This document shows positions 24,470 to 33,189 of a stretch of DNA of 64,000 nt, piece after piece. This DNA comes from Streptomyces pacificus (GTDB taxonomy: Bacteria > Actinomycetota > Actinomycetes > Streptomycetales > Streptomycetaceae): NCBI RefSeq assembly GCF_011766325.1, contig NZ_BLLG01000002.1, positions 186,001 through 250,000 on the forward strand. The letters run 5' to 3'. The notes under the pieces are model-generated. The model saw only the letters and a program-made list of their open reading frames with translations, was not told the DNA's origin and made no database searches. The position numbers were made by a program, and so were the translations under genes. Within the stretch, counting starts at the first letter, position 1. Each line of letters begins with the position of its first letter.

Positions 24470-25917
24470 GCTGTCTCCAGGGGTTCGACCTCGTCGGGCT
24501 GGAAGTAGAGGAACCGGCCCTGCTCACGGCGGATGTCGGCGCCCGGGTCGCCCTCCACGGTGACCGCGAGGTGCACACCGCCGTCCACGTCGTGGAGAAC
24601 GGCCTCGACCAGGGCGGTCCGGCCGTGCAGGAACAGGTCCTGCGCGTCGCTGCGCCGCAGCCCGGGCCGCAGTACGACCCGGCTTCCGGCCCCGAGGGCG
24701 GCGCCGTCCACCACCACCCGGTCGTGCTCCGGGTCGACGCCGGTGTCCCCGCCCGGATCCCACCAGGGGGTGTCGGGGCGGGCGGTGCCGTGGTCGCAGG
24801 GGGCGAACGGAGCGAGGGGATCCTCCTGCGGCGCCGGGCCGGTGGCCTCCCGCAGGCTGCGCACGGCGCCGTGCAGCCGCTCCAGTACCTCCGCCGGCAT
24901 GGTGTCGGCGAGTTCGACGACGGCGGCCGCACGCTCGTCGGTGCCCCTGGCCTCGCGCTTCTCCTCGTCCGTGAGGGCCGCGGTGCGCAGGGCGAGGATC
25001 TCGTCGATCTCGGTGGCGTCGTACAGGGCGCCGGGGCTCTCCGGCGCGATGGCCGGATGGTCCTCGAGGATGATCGGGGAGGACAGCACGAGGTCGGTGC
25101 GGCCGGGTTCGCCCGCGAGCACCGGCCAGGTGCGGAGGTTGCGGCAGGCCGCGACGGCCCCCTTGGCCCACTCCGGCGGGCCGGTCATGGACAGGAACGC
25201 GCCGCGGTCGAGGCAGAGCAGCAGATGGCTGGCGAGCAGCGAGTGCGCCAGGGCCGCGTCGCGGTCCCCGCCCGGTCCCGGCACCCAGTCGCAGGTGTTC
25301 TCCACGACGGCCGTGAGCCGCGTCGTCCGGTAGGGGCCGTCGAGTTCGGCCGCGGACAGCCGCACCACCCCGCTGATCTCCCCGCGGCGGCGCAGCAGGC
25401 GGCCGGCGGTGCGTCCCTCGCCGTCCAGGACCGGTTCGGTCTCCCGGCGGGCCGGCCGGGTGAAGGGGACGGCGACGCCCTCGCCCGCCAAACCGGCTAC
25501 GGGCACGGTCAGTTCGACGCGTTCCTCCACACCCTCGTCCCAGGGGACCAGGATCCGGTCGTCCAGGTGGAGTCCGGGGACCGTTTCGAACCCGCCGTCC
25601 GGGAGGACTCGTTGGACGGTGCGCCGACGGGCGTGCAGGAAGCGGACCTCCACCGCGAGGTTCGCGCCGGGCCGGGGTTCCATCAGGCATTCGGTTTGCT
25701 GGAAGGAGTGCTCCCCGCCGCGTGCGCTCCACGCGGGCGGCACGAGCACCCCGAACTGCCAGCGCAGCCGGTTCTTGGCCGCAGAGGCCCGGTACGGGTA
25801 CAGCACATAGCCCTCGAACAGGACCGCGTCGGCGACCTGTCGCGCGGTGGCGAGCCGGGCCTCGACCGCGGGGGCGAATGCGGCGGAGGAGGAAGCGTCG
25901 GAGGCGGGGGCGGTCAC
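24466..25917 (-). CDS. conserved hydrogenase-operon protein of unknown function, 483 residues
   Basis: From GTG 25917 (GTGA overlap with the DUF6084-like gene) the protein has 483 residues. It has no signal peptide or membrane helix. Recognisable stretches are FEGYVLYPYRASAAKNRLRW near residue 35, GEHSFQQTECLMEP near 68, ENTCDWVPGPGG near 205, LASHLLLCLDRGAFLSMTGP near 230 and LLVLSSPIILEDHP-like sequence near 275. The C-terminal 70 residues (VVLRPGLRRSDAQDLFLHGR and YFQPDEVEPLE) resemble a small beta domain, and many Trp, Tyr and Arg residues suggest a folded enzyme or scaffold. I do not recognise a catalytic motif. It co-occurs with group 1h hydrogenase genes and probably serves assembly or electron transfer of that enzyme. 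Confidence 0.8.
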   Translation of the reverse strand: MTAPASDASSSAAFAPAVEARLATARQVADAVLFEGYVLYPYRASAAKNRLRWQFGVLVPPAWSARGGEHSFQQTECLMEPRPGANLAVEVRFLHARRRTVQRVLPDGGFETVPGLHLDDRILVPWDEGVEERVELTVPVAGLAGEGVAVPFTRPARRETEPVLDGEGRTAGRLLRRRGEISGVVRLSAAELDGPYRTTRLTAVVENTCDWVPGPGGDRDAALAHSLLASHLLLCLDRGAFLSMTGPPEWAKGAVAACRNLRTWPVLAGEPGRTDLVLSSPIILEDHPAIAPESPGALYDATEIDEILALRTAALTDEEKREARGTDERAAAVVELADTMPAEVLERLHGAVRSLREATGPAPQEDPLAPFAPCDHGTARPDTPWWDPGGDTGVDPEHDRVVVDGAALGAGSRVVLRPGLRRSDAQDLFLHGRTALVEAVLHDVDGGVHLAVTVEGDPGADIRREQGRFLYFQPDEVEPLETA

Positions 25918-26555
25918 GGGGCGGTCCTCCCGCCGGAGGCGTCGAGCAGGGCCTCGACCGTGGACTCCCAGGACGGCAGGGCGCGCCGGGAGCGGAAGGC
26001 GAGGAGGGCGTCCATGGTCGCGCGGGGCAGTCTGAGCCAGCCGCAGCCCGGGAAGTGCTGCTCGAGCATCTCCTGCCACACCTGCACGGGCATCCGGAAC
26101 TCCGCTTCCCGGTCCCAGGGAACCGGTTCGACGTGGAATCCGCCGGCGCCGGTGAACGCGGTGCCGGAGAAGAGCATCAGCAGCGGCACCTCGCCCTCGG
26201 CCAGGGCGCGGGTGTAGCGGGTGGCGGCCACGTCCGTGTCGTAGGTGCAGGGGACGCACAGTTCGGTCTCGGTCTCGCCGGTGAAGCCGGGCACCATGTG
26301 GGAGACCTGTGCGAACTGCACCGGGTGCAGGGAGCTGCCCCAGCGGGAGCGTGTCCCGAAGAGGTCCTTCAGTCCCTCGGCCTCGGAGTCGGTGTAGCCG
26401 CGCCGGGCCGGTTCGATGCGCAGCTGGCAGCGCAGGGCGAGTGCGTGCACCCGGGTCCCGGGGGTGGCGGTGATGCGCAGCGTGAAGACGAGCGTCGGGC
26501 CGGCGGCGTAGGGGTCGGCCCGTACGCCGGTGCAGTGGAAGGTGAATTCGGTCAT
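25914..26555 (-). CDS. DUF6084-like hydrogenase-operon protein
   Basis: ATG 26555 gives 213 residues and overlaps the upstream stop (ATGA). The first 100 residues look like a beta-sandwich (MTEFTFHCTGVRADPYAAGP, VFTLRITATPGTRVHALALR). Next come ARRGYTDSEAEGLKDLFG and FAQVSHMVPGFTGETETELC, then VPCTYDTDVAATRYTRAL. Two Cys lie close together (CVPC, about residue 99-102). There is no signal or membrane helix. From memory it matches the family annotated DUF6084 in actinobacterial hydrogenase loci. Its function is unknown; co-translation with its neighbours suggests an assembly role. Confidence 0.75.
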   Translation of the reverse strand: MTEFTFHCTGVRADPYAAGPTLVFTLRITATPGTRVHALALRCQLRIEPARRGYTDSEAEGLKDLFGTRSRWGSSLHPVQFAQVSHMVPGFTGETETELCVPCTYDTDVAATRYTRALAEGEVPLLMLFSGTAFTGAGGFHVEPVPWDREAEFRMPVQVWQEMLEQHFPGCGWLRLPRATMDALLAFRSRRALPSWESTVEALLDASGGRTAP

Positions 26556-27217
26556 GCCCGGCTCCCCCGGAGCGGTGCGGCCCGCTGCCGTACGCGGTCG
26601 AAGAAGGCGTCGAGTTCGGCGCGGGCCCGGGGGCCGCCGTCGAAGCCCTGCCAGGTGAGCCGCATCCGGCCCACGAGTTCGTAGGTGGTGTCCACCGGCA
26701 CCAGGTGGCACTCGGTGCGGTCGCCGGAGCGGCGCAGCAGCAGCGCCTCCACGTCGGGTTCGAGCATCCCGGCCAGGCCGGTCGCGGCCAGCACCGCCTC
26801 CCAGGCGGACGGTTCCGGTTCGCTCTCGGTCGCGCCGGCCGGGCTCGGGTAGAGCGCGACGGGACGTCCGAGTGCGGAGTTGTGGAAGAAGAAGGCGACG
26901 CTCACCGGGATCCGCAGCAGCTCCCAGGTGGTGTCCTCGATGCGGTGTCCGGGGTCGGTGAGATGGCGCGAGGGCACGGCCCGGAAGCGGCCCCGGGAGG
27001 TGCCGGGCCGGTCGAGGAGCCGGGTACAGGGATCGCAGGCGCAGGCCAGTGCCCGTTTCTCGGTGTCCACGAGATGCCGGTGCGGTGTGCCGGGGAGGGC
27101 GGAGCCGCAGAGTTCGCAGCGTTCCTCGCGGGGTGCCCGGGGCGCCGTGAAACGGCGCAGTCCGCGCGGGCCCGGGGCGGTGGGAGGCCGCGCCGGACCT
27201 GCCGGGACGGCGCTCAC
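26552..27217 (-). CDS. DUF5947-like hydrogenase-operon protein with Cys motifs
   Basis: From GTG 27217 (GTGA with the NifU-like gene) the product has 221 residues. After a Pro/Arg-rich opening, a zinc-ribbon-like pair appears: ERCELCGSAL (near residue 32) and RALACACDPCTRLL (near 55). This suggests a metal site of two CxxC/CxCxxC halves. It is followed by RAVPSRHLTDPG, IPVSVAFFFHNSALGRPVAL and a C-terminal helix with LVGRMRLTWQGFDGG. I match it from memory to DUF5947, seen only in such operons. The paired Cys motifs make metal or iron-sulfur handling plausible but unproven. Confidence 0.75.
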   Translation of the reverse strand: MSAVPAGPARPPTAPGPRGLRRFTAPRAPREERCELCGSALPGTPHRHLVDTEKRALACACDPCTRLLDRPGTSRGRFRAVPSRHLTDPGHRIEDTTWELLRIPVSVAFFFHNSALGRPVALYPSPAGATESEPEPSAWEAVLAATGLAGMLEPDVEALLLRRSGDRTECHLVPVDTTYELVGRMRLTWQGFDGGPRARAELDAFFDRVRQRAAPLRGSRA

Positions 27218-27801
27218 CGCGCGGAGGCCGGAGCACGGCCCGCGGCGGAACCGCCGCCCGGCGGCCGGGCGGCGATCTGCAGGAGGGCGGGTTCGCGGGT
27301 GACCGGCTCCAGTTCGACGGCCGTCACCTCGGGTGCGAAGCAGGCGAGTGCCTCGACGGCCGCCTGCCGGGCGACCTCCTGGGTGCTGGGGCAGCCGCAT
27401 CCGGTCGAGCCGGTGAGGCGGAGCCGCAGGACTCCGGTGGTCTCGTCGAAGCCGGCCGATTCGAGGGAGTGCCGGACTCCGCGCAGCGCCCGGGCGATCC
27501 GGGTGGGCACGTCCTCGGGGTGCAGATCGTGCAGGACCAGCAGGCTGCTGACGAGTTCGTCGCCGAGCAGCCCGGTGAGCGGCGCGGGGGGGTGCCCGCC
27601 GCCGGGAGTGTCGCCGCCGGGGCTGCCGAGCAGCTCCACGGTCCTGGCCAGGGCGGCGCCGTAGAAGTCCATGAGGACCCGGACGAGTTCCTCGGCGGCC
27701 GCGCACGCCCGCTCGTCGCCGCCGGCGGCCAGCCGGTCGAGGATCTCCTCGACCCGCCGGCCCGCCCGCTCCGCGCTGACCGTGCCGGTGTGCGGGCTCA
27801 T
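27214..27801 (-). CDS. NifU C-terminal-domain-like iron-sulfur protein
   Basis: From ATG 27801 (ATGA overlap with the large subunit) the product has 195 residues. Residues 1-105 are helical (VEEILDRLAAGGDERACAAA, LVRVLMDFYGAALARTVELL), and the C-terminal part, about 120-175, is a NifU-like domain ending in STGCGCPSTQEVARQAAVEA, with CGCPS in place of the usual CxxCPS. NifU domains deliver iron-sulfur clusters. A dedicated copy fits a hydrogenase whose small subunit needs three clusters. The spacing between the Cys is one shorter than the classic CxxC, so binding may differ. Confidence 0.78.
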   Translation of the reverse strand: MSPHTGTVSAERAGRRVEEILDRLAAGGDERACAAAEELVRVLMDFYGAALARTVELLGSPGGDTPGGGHPPAPLTGLLGDELVSSLLVLHDLHPEDVPTRIARALRGVRHSLESAGFDETTGVLRLRLTGSTGCGCPSTQEVARQAAVEALACFAPEVTAVELEPVTREPALLQIAARPPGGGSAAGRAPASAR

Positions 27802-29576
27802 CCGGCGAGGCCGCTCAGACCGGTGGGCACGTGCATCGACTTCACGGTCCTGCCGTCGCCGACGTACATGTGGACGCCGCAGGGCAGGCACGGGTCGAAG
27901 CTGCGGACGGCCCGCATGATGTCGATGCCCTTGAAGTTCTCCGGGGTGTTCTCCTCGAAGATGGGCGTGTTCTGCACCGCGTCCTCGTAGGGGCCGGGGG
28001 TGCCGTAGCTGTCGCGGGTGCTGGCGTTCCACGGGGTCGGCGGGTACGGGTGGTAGTTGGCGATCCTGCCGTCCCTGATGACCATGTGGTGGGAGAGGAC
28101 GCCCCGGACGGCCTCGGTGAATCCGGCGCCGATGGACTCGTCGGGCACGTCGAACTTCTCCCAGGTCTGGGTGCGTCCGGCGCGTACCTCCTCCAGGCCC
28201 TTCTCCGCGAAGTGCAGCGCGACGGCGGCGGCGTACGCCTGGAAGTAGGTGCGGGCGCGGTTGCGCTCCAGGGCGTTGCTCCACTGCGGGATCTTCCACT
28301 CGAAGGTGGTCTCCGGCTTGGTGAGCGAACGCGGCAGGTTGATGACGACGCTGTGCCCGGTGGCCTTGACATAGCCGATGTCGACGAGGCCGGAGAGTGC
28401 GGTGGACCAGAGCCGGGCGATGGGGCCGCCGCCGGTGTCGAGCGGCAGGTGGTCCTTGCCGTCGAACCAGCGCGGGGACATCACCCAGCTGTACTTGTCG
28501 GCGAAGTCGCGCTTCTGGGGGGCGGGGATGGTGTGCTGGTTCCACGGGTGGCGCGGGTCGACGGGGTTGCCGAGCGGGTCGTGGGTGACGAACTGCTCCT
28601 GGCCCTCCCAGTCCTCGTAGTACGAGCTGCCGAGCAGGATCCGGATGCCGAGGTTGATCTGGGTGAGGTCGTTGGTGACCAGCTTGCCGTCCACGACGAC
28701 GCCCGGGGTGACGAACATCCTCCGTCCCCAGTCGGTCATGTTGGCGTAGGTGAAGTCGCAGTACTCGGGGTCGTTCAGGGCGCCCCAGCAGCCGAGCAGC
28801 ACGCGGCGGCGGCCGACCTCCTCGTAGCCGGGCAGGGCCTCGTAGAAGAAGTCGAACAGGTCGTCGTGGAGCGGGACGACCCGCTTCATGAACTCCACGT
28901 ACCGCATGAGGCGGGTCAGGTAGTCCGTGAAGAGCTGGACGGAGGCGACCGTGCCGACGCCGCCCGGGTAGAGCGTGGAGGGGTGCACATGGCGGCCCTC
29001 CATCAGGCAGAACATCTCCCGGGTGTAGCGGCTGACCTGGAGGGCCTCGCGGTAGAACTCGCCTTCCAGCGGGTTCAGCGAGCGCATGATGTCGGCGATG
29101 GTGCGGTAGCCGTGCTCGGCGGCGTGCGGGGCCTCGGTGCGCTCGGCGAGTTCGAGGACGCCGGGATTGGTCTCGCGGACCATCTTCTCGCAGTAGTCGA
29201 CCCCGACCAGGTTCTCCTGGAAGATGTTGTGGTCGAACATGTACTCGGCGGACTCGCCGAGGTTGATGATCCACTCACCGAGGTGCGGCGGCTTCACCCC
29301 GTACGCCATGTTCTGCGCGTAGACGGAGCACGTGGCGTGGTTGTCACCGCAGATGCCGCAGATGCGGCTGGTGATGAAGTGCGCGTCGCGCGGGTCCTTG
29401 CCGCGCATGAAGACGCTGTAGCCGCGGAAGACCGACGAGGTGCTGTAGCACTCGGCGACCCGCTTCTGCTTGAAGTCGATCTTGGTGTGGATGCCGAGAC
29501 TGCCCACGATCCGGGTGATCGGATCCCAGGACATCTCCACCAGGCCGTCGCCGGCCGCCTGTGTCTTCGGTGCCAT
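27798..29576 (-). CDS. hhyL: [NiFe]-hydrogenase large subunit, group 1h (high-affinity, actinobacterial)
   Basis: From ATG 29576 the protein has 592 residues. A longer in-frame start at 29624 adds 16 residues from a repeat region and was not used. The N-terminal L1 motif is ITSRICGICGDNH and the C-terminal L2 motif is DPCLPCGVH, providing the four Cys ligands of the Ni-Fe site. The 23 residues after that His (MYVGDGRTVKSMHVPTGLSG..) form the tail cut by the M52 protease. WDPITRIVGSLGIHTKIDF opens the fold. The strain should oxidise trace H2 aerobically. It is followed without a gap by the NifU-like gene. Confidence 0.94.
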   Translation of the reverse strand: MAPKTQAAGDGLVEMSWDPITRIVGSLGIHTKIDFKQKRVAECYSTSSVFRGYSVFMRGKDPRDAHFITSRICGICGDNHATCSVYAQNMAYGVKPPHLGEWIINLGESAEYMFDHNIFQENLVGVDYCEKMVRETNPGVLELAERTEAPHAAEHGYRTIADIMRSLNPLEGEFYREALQVSRYTREMFCLMEGRHVHPSTLYPGGVGTVASVQLFTDYLTRLMRYVEFMKRVVPLHDDLFDFFYEALPGYEEVGRRRVLLGCWGALNDPEYCDFTYANMTDWGRRMFVTPGVVVDGKLVTNDLTQINLGIRILLGSSYYEDWEGQEQFVTHDPLGNPVDPRHPWNQHTIPAPQKRDFADKYSWVMSPRWFDGKDHLPLDTGGGPIARLWSTALSGLVDIGYVKATGHSVVINLPRSLTKPETTFEWKIPQWSNALERNRARTYFQAYAAAVALHFAEKGLEEVRAGRTQTWEKFDVPDESIGAGFTEAVRGVLSHHMVIRDGRIANYHPYPPTPWNASTRDSYGTPGPYEDAVQNTPIFEENTPENFKGIDIMRAVRSFDPCLPCGVHMYVGDGRTVKSMHVPTGLSGLAG

Positions 29577-29594
29577 CGTGTGTGCGGTGCCCTT

Positions 29595-29669
29595 CTTGAC
29601 GTCGTCATGTCGTCGCGTCTTCACGTCTTGCCGGCTTCACGTCGTCACTCTTGCCGTCTTCACGTCGTC
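29595..29669. repeat. CTTCACGTCGTC repeats between small- and large-subunit genes
   Basis: CTTCACGTCGTC occurs at 29635-29646 and 29658-29669, a variant CTTGACGTCGTC at 29595-29606 and a truncated CTTCACGTC at 29619-29627, making four spaced units in the 127-base gap. On the coding strand this is GACGACGTGAAG. The role is unknown; slippage-derived spacer or an RNA or regulator-binding element are options. Confidence 0.75.
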
Positions 29670-29703
29670 GAGCAGGAGGGGGTGCCGGGGCCCCGGAGCG
29701 GGG

Positions 29704-30798
<1,095 letters not shown>

Positions 30799-30854
30799 GG
30801 GGGCGTCTCCTGGGGATGTGCGGGCGAAGATCCGTCGCGGGCTTTCGTCCCTTG

Positions 30855-32555
30855 CTAACAGGCGGCCGTCACCGCTGCCACCGAGGCCTCCTCCGGGCGG
30901 GTGTCCCCCGCGGGCTCCTTCCGTACGAAGGCCCGCCGCAGCCGGTGGTAGGGCGCGGCCGGGTCCGAGAACGTCCGCCGCATCCGGGCCAACTCGTCGG
31001 CGCGGTAGGCGGCCAGGGGCCGCAGGTCCTCGTCGCGCTCCCGCGCGGCCGTCTTGGCGGCGATCCGGGTCCGGGTCGCGGGGTCGGGAGCGAGGCGTGC
31101 GGCCATCCGGGTGACCTCGCCGGCGAACTCCTCGGGACCGCAGGCGACGACCCGCTCGACGAGGCCCTGGCGAAGCGCCGCGGTCGCGGTCAGCGGAAGG
31201 GCCTGGGAAGTGAGGAGTTCGGCCATGGGGCCGCCCACGCGGCGGGGCAGGGAGTACGTCCAGTACTCCGATCCGTACAGGCCCATGAGCCGGTAGTGGG
31301 GGTTGAGGACCGCTCCCGCGCGGCACCACACCTCGTCCGCGGCCAGCGCCAGCATCACCCCGCCCGCGGCCGCATTGCCGCCCACGGCGGCCACGACGAG
31401 CCGGTCCGTGGTGGTCAGCACGGCCTCCACGAGATCGTCCATCGCGTTGATGTTGGCCCACGACTCGGCCGCGGGATCGGCCGCGGCCTCGATGACGTTG
31501 AGGTGGATGCCGTTGGAGAAGAAGTCCCGGGCCGCCCCGAGCACCAGCACCGAGGTGGGCCGGGAGCAGGCCACCCGGTAGGCGTCGAGCAGCCGCCGGC
31601 AGTGGTCGGTGCTCATCGCGCCGCCGGGGAAGGAGAACGACAGCACCCCGACCGGCCCCTCCTCCCGGTAGCGGATGTCGCTCCAGGTCCGGCGGTGGCC
31701 GCCGAGGGGCGCGGGGAGCTCGGGGAGCGGCGGCAGCCGCTCCCCGAGCGCCAGGGTGGCGGGCAGCTTGAAGGACCGGCCCCCGGTGCCGCGGCGGGGA
31801 CGCAGCTCGGGGATCCACACCGCACCGTCCGCGGTGGCCCGGCACAGGGCGCCCGCCCTGGTGGCCAGCAGTTCACCGGGGCGGCCGCGCAGCCGGTCCT
31901 CCGGATGGCCGCCGTGGAGGAACCACTCGCCGCCCAGCAGCCCGTCGAGCACCCCCGGCTGGGAGTCCGCGGCGCGCAGCTTGCGCAGCACGGTCTCGGT
32001 GGAGTCGTCCGCCCAGGAGATCCGCCGGAACTCCTGGCGGACGTACGGCCTGGCGCACACCCGGCCGCCCCCGGCGCTCTGCGGCCGGGGCGCATAGGTA
32101 CCGGAGGCGAAGCGGTCGACGGCGAGGAGGACGGCGGTGACGGCGGCGTCGGAGACCTCGCCCCGGTAGAGGTCGCTCTTGGCGAGCGGCGGGAGGGCGA
32201 CGTTCGCCGTGGCCCAGACGTCTCCGGCGTCCATCTCCCCCTCTGCCTGCAGGACGGTGACGCCCCAGACCCCGGCGTCCTCCTGGACCGCGTAGTCCAG
32301 GGACGACGGGCCCCGGTCGCCCACCGGGCCGGGGTGGACGACCAGACAGGTGTGCCGCATCCAGACGTCGGCCGGGATGGCCGCCTTCAGCAGAGGTGCG
32401 AGCACAAGGGCCGGCTCGTGCCGCCGGACCGCCTCGCGTACGGCGTCCCCGTCCGGGGTGCGCTCGACGGCGACGGTGTGGCCCCGGTCCCTCAGCTCGG
32501 CGTGCAGGCGCTGGGTGAGGCTGTTGTAGGCACTGGCGACAAGGAGGATGCGCAT
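30855..32555 (-). CDS. hypX: HypX/HoxX, CO-ligand synthase for [NiFe]-hydrogenase
   Basis: From ATG 32555 (GGAAGG upstream) the protein has 566 residues. The N-terminal half is formyltransferase-like, with VVHPGPVGDRGPSSLDYAV near residue 73. The C-terminal half is an enoyl-CoA hydratase/crotonase fold with GGNAAAGGVMLALAADEVWC and NPHYRLMGLYGSEYWTY. HypX takes a formyl group from N10-formyltetrahydrofolate to CoA and decarbonylates formyl-CoA to CO for the active-site iron, allowing maturation in air. It therefore supports an aerobic enzyme. It stands first in the locus, 56 bases before the small subunit, probably in the same transcript. Confidence 0.92.
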   Translation of the reverse strand: MRILLVASAYNSLTQRLHAELRDRGHTVAVERTPDGDAVREAVRRHEPALVLAPLLKAAIPADVWMRHTCLVVHPGPVGDRGPSSLDYAVQEDAGVWGVTVLQAEGEMDAGDVWATANVALPPLAKSDLYRGEVSDAAVTAVLLAVDRFASGTYAPRPQSAGGGRVCARPYVRQEFRRISWADDSTETVLRKLRAADSQPGVLDGLLGGEWFLHGGHPEDRLRGRPGELLATRAGALCRATADGAVWIPELRPRRGTGGRSFKLPATLALGERLPPLPELPAPLGGHRRTWSDIRYREEGPVGVLSFSFPGGAMSTDHCRRLLDAYRVACSRPTSVLVLGAARDFFSNGIHLNVIEAAADPAAESWANINAMDDLVEAVLTTTDRLVVAAVGGNAAAGGVMLALAADEVWCRAGAVLNPHYRLMGLYGSEYWTYSLPRRVGGPMAELLTSQALPLTATAALRQGLVERVVACGPEEFAGEVTRMAARLAPDPATRTRIAAKTAARERDEDLRPLAAYRADELARMRRTFSDPAAPYHRLRRAFVRKEPAGDTRPEEASVAAVTAAC

Positions 32556-32882
32556 GAGGGCCTTCCACCGGATCCGGCGGCTGGGCCGCGCCGTGCGGCG
32601 GTTCCGCCCGCCCGGAGGGCCTGGCGGGACCCGGCGGACGCGCCCCAGGGCCGGCGGGGAGTCCGGCCGACTGCGATGCTCCGGCACGGCGGCGCCCCGG
32701 AGCAGCTACGGAGCCGCGGGGGTCACTCGAAAGCGGACCCCGGCGGGACCGATCGGCGGCGCGGGGACGCGGTGTACCGCCGCGGCACGGGCGGCTCCGC
32801 GGCCTCCCGGTCCAGGGCCCGGCCGGGCTCCGCCCGGGGCGGGTGGGAGCCGGACGACGGGCCCGGACGGCGCAGGCGCCAG

Positions 32883-32934
32883 ACGCGCACGACGGGCGCG
32901 CACGACGGGCGCGCACGACGGGCGCGCACGACGG
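32883..32934. repeat. four copies of a 13-bp tandem repeat (GCGCGCACGACGG)
   Basis: Four essentially perfect copies of GCGCGCACGACGG in phase cover 32883-32934, with a degenerate fifth near 32955. The 13-bp period gives no codon phase and places the copies on rotating helix faces. Confidence 0.85.
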
Positions 32935-33073
32935 GCAGCAGGTGCAGCCACCGGACGACGGGCGCGCGGACCGGGTCGCCGGTCGCCGGTCGCCGCTCGC
33001 CGGGAAACGGACCACTGGACACCGCCGTGCCCGTACCCGGCTCCGGCGATCGGCGCTCACCCGGCCGCCGGCC

Positions 33074-33113
33074 GGCACCGTCCGGTTCCCGACGGCGGGA
33101 ACCGGACGGTGCC
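33074..33113. terminator. 17-bp perfect hairpin upstream of the kinase gene
   Basis: Arms 33074-33090 and 33097-33113 are perfectly complementary over 17 bases (left arm begins GGCACCGTCCGG) with a 6-base loop GACGGC. It lies 76 bases before the kinase ATG, so it may be an attenuator in the kinase leader or a block against read-through into hypX. Confidence 0.6.
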
Positions 33114-33189
33114 GTTCGTGTGTCCCCCGTGGGGAGGACGGCTCGCGGGGCCGGGCGCGAACGCCGGCCGCGTCCGCCGAGGGGGTGGG

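Larger units (their letters stand above)
32556..33189. other. divergent intergenic region of hypX and the kinase gene
   Basis: This 634-base spacer must hold the promoter of the hydrogenase operon (leftward) and of the kinase (rightward). It contains the 13-bp array at 32883-32934, further GACGGGCGCGC copies to about 32970, a run of GTCGCCG-type repeats near 32985 and the long hairpin at 33074-33113. No promoter could be fixed by eye, and no gene was recognised. Confidence 0.5.

Noticed and set aside
32883..32934. Possible CRISPR array
   Set aside because: Repeats are 13 bp, contiguous and without spacers; no cas genes are present. The same reasoning excludes 11671-11709, 57795-57892 and 63755-63793.
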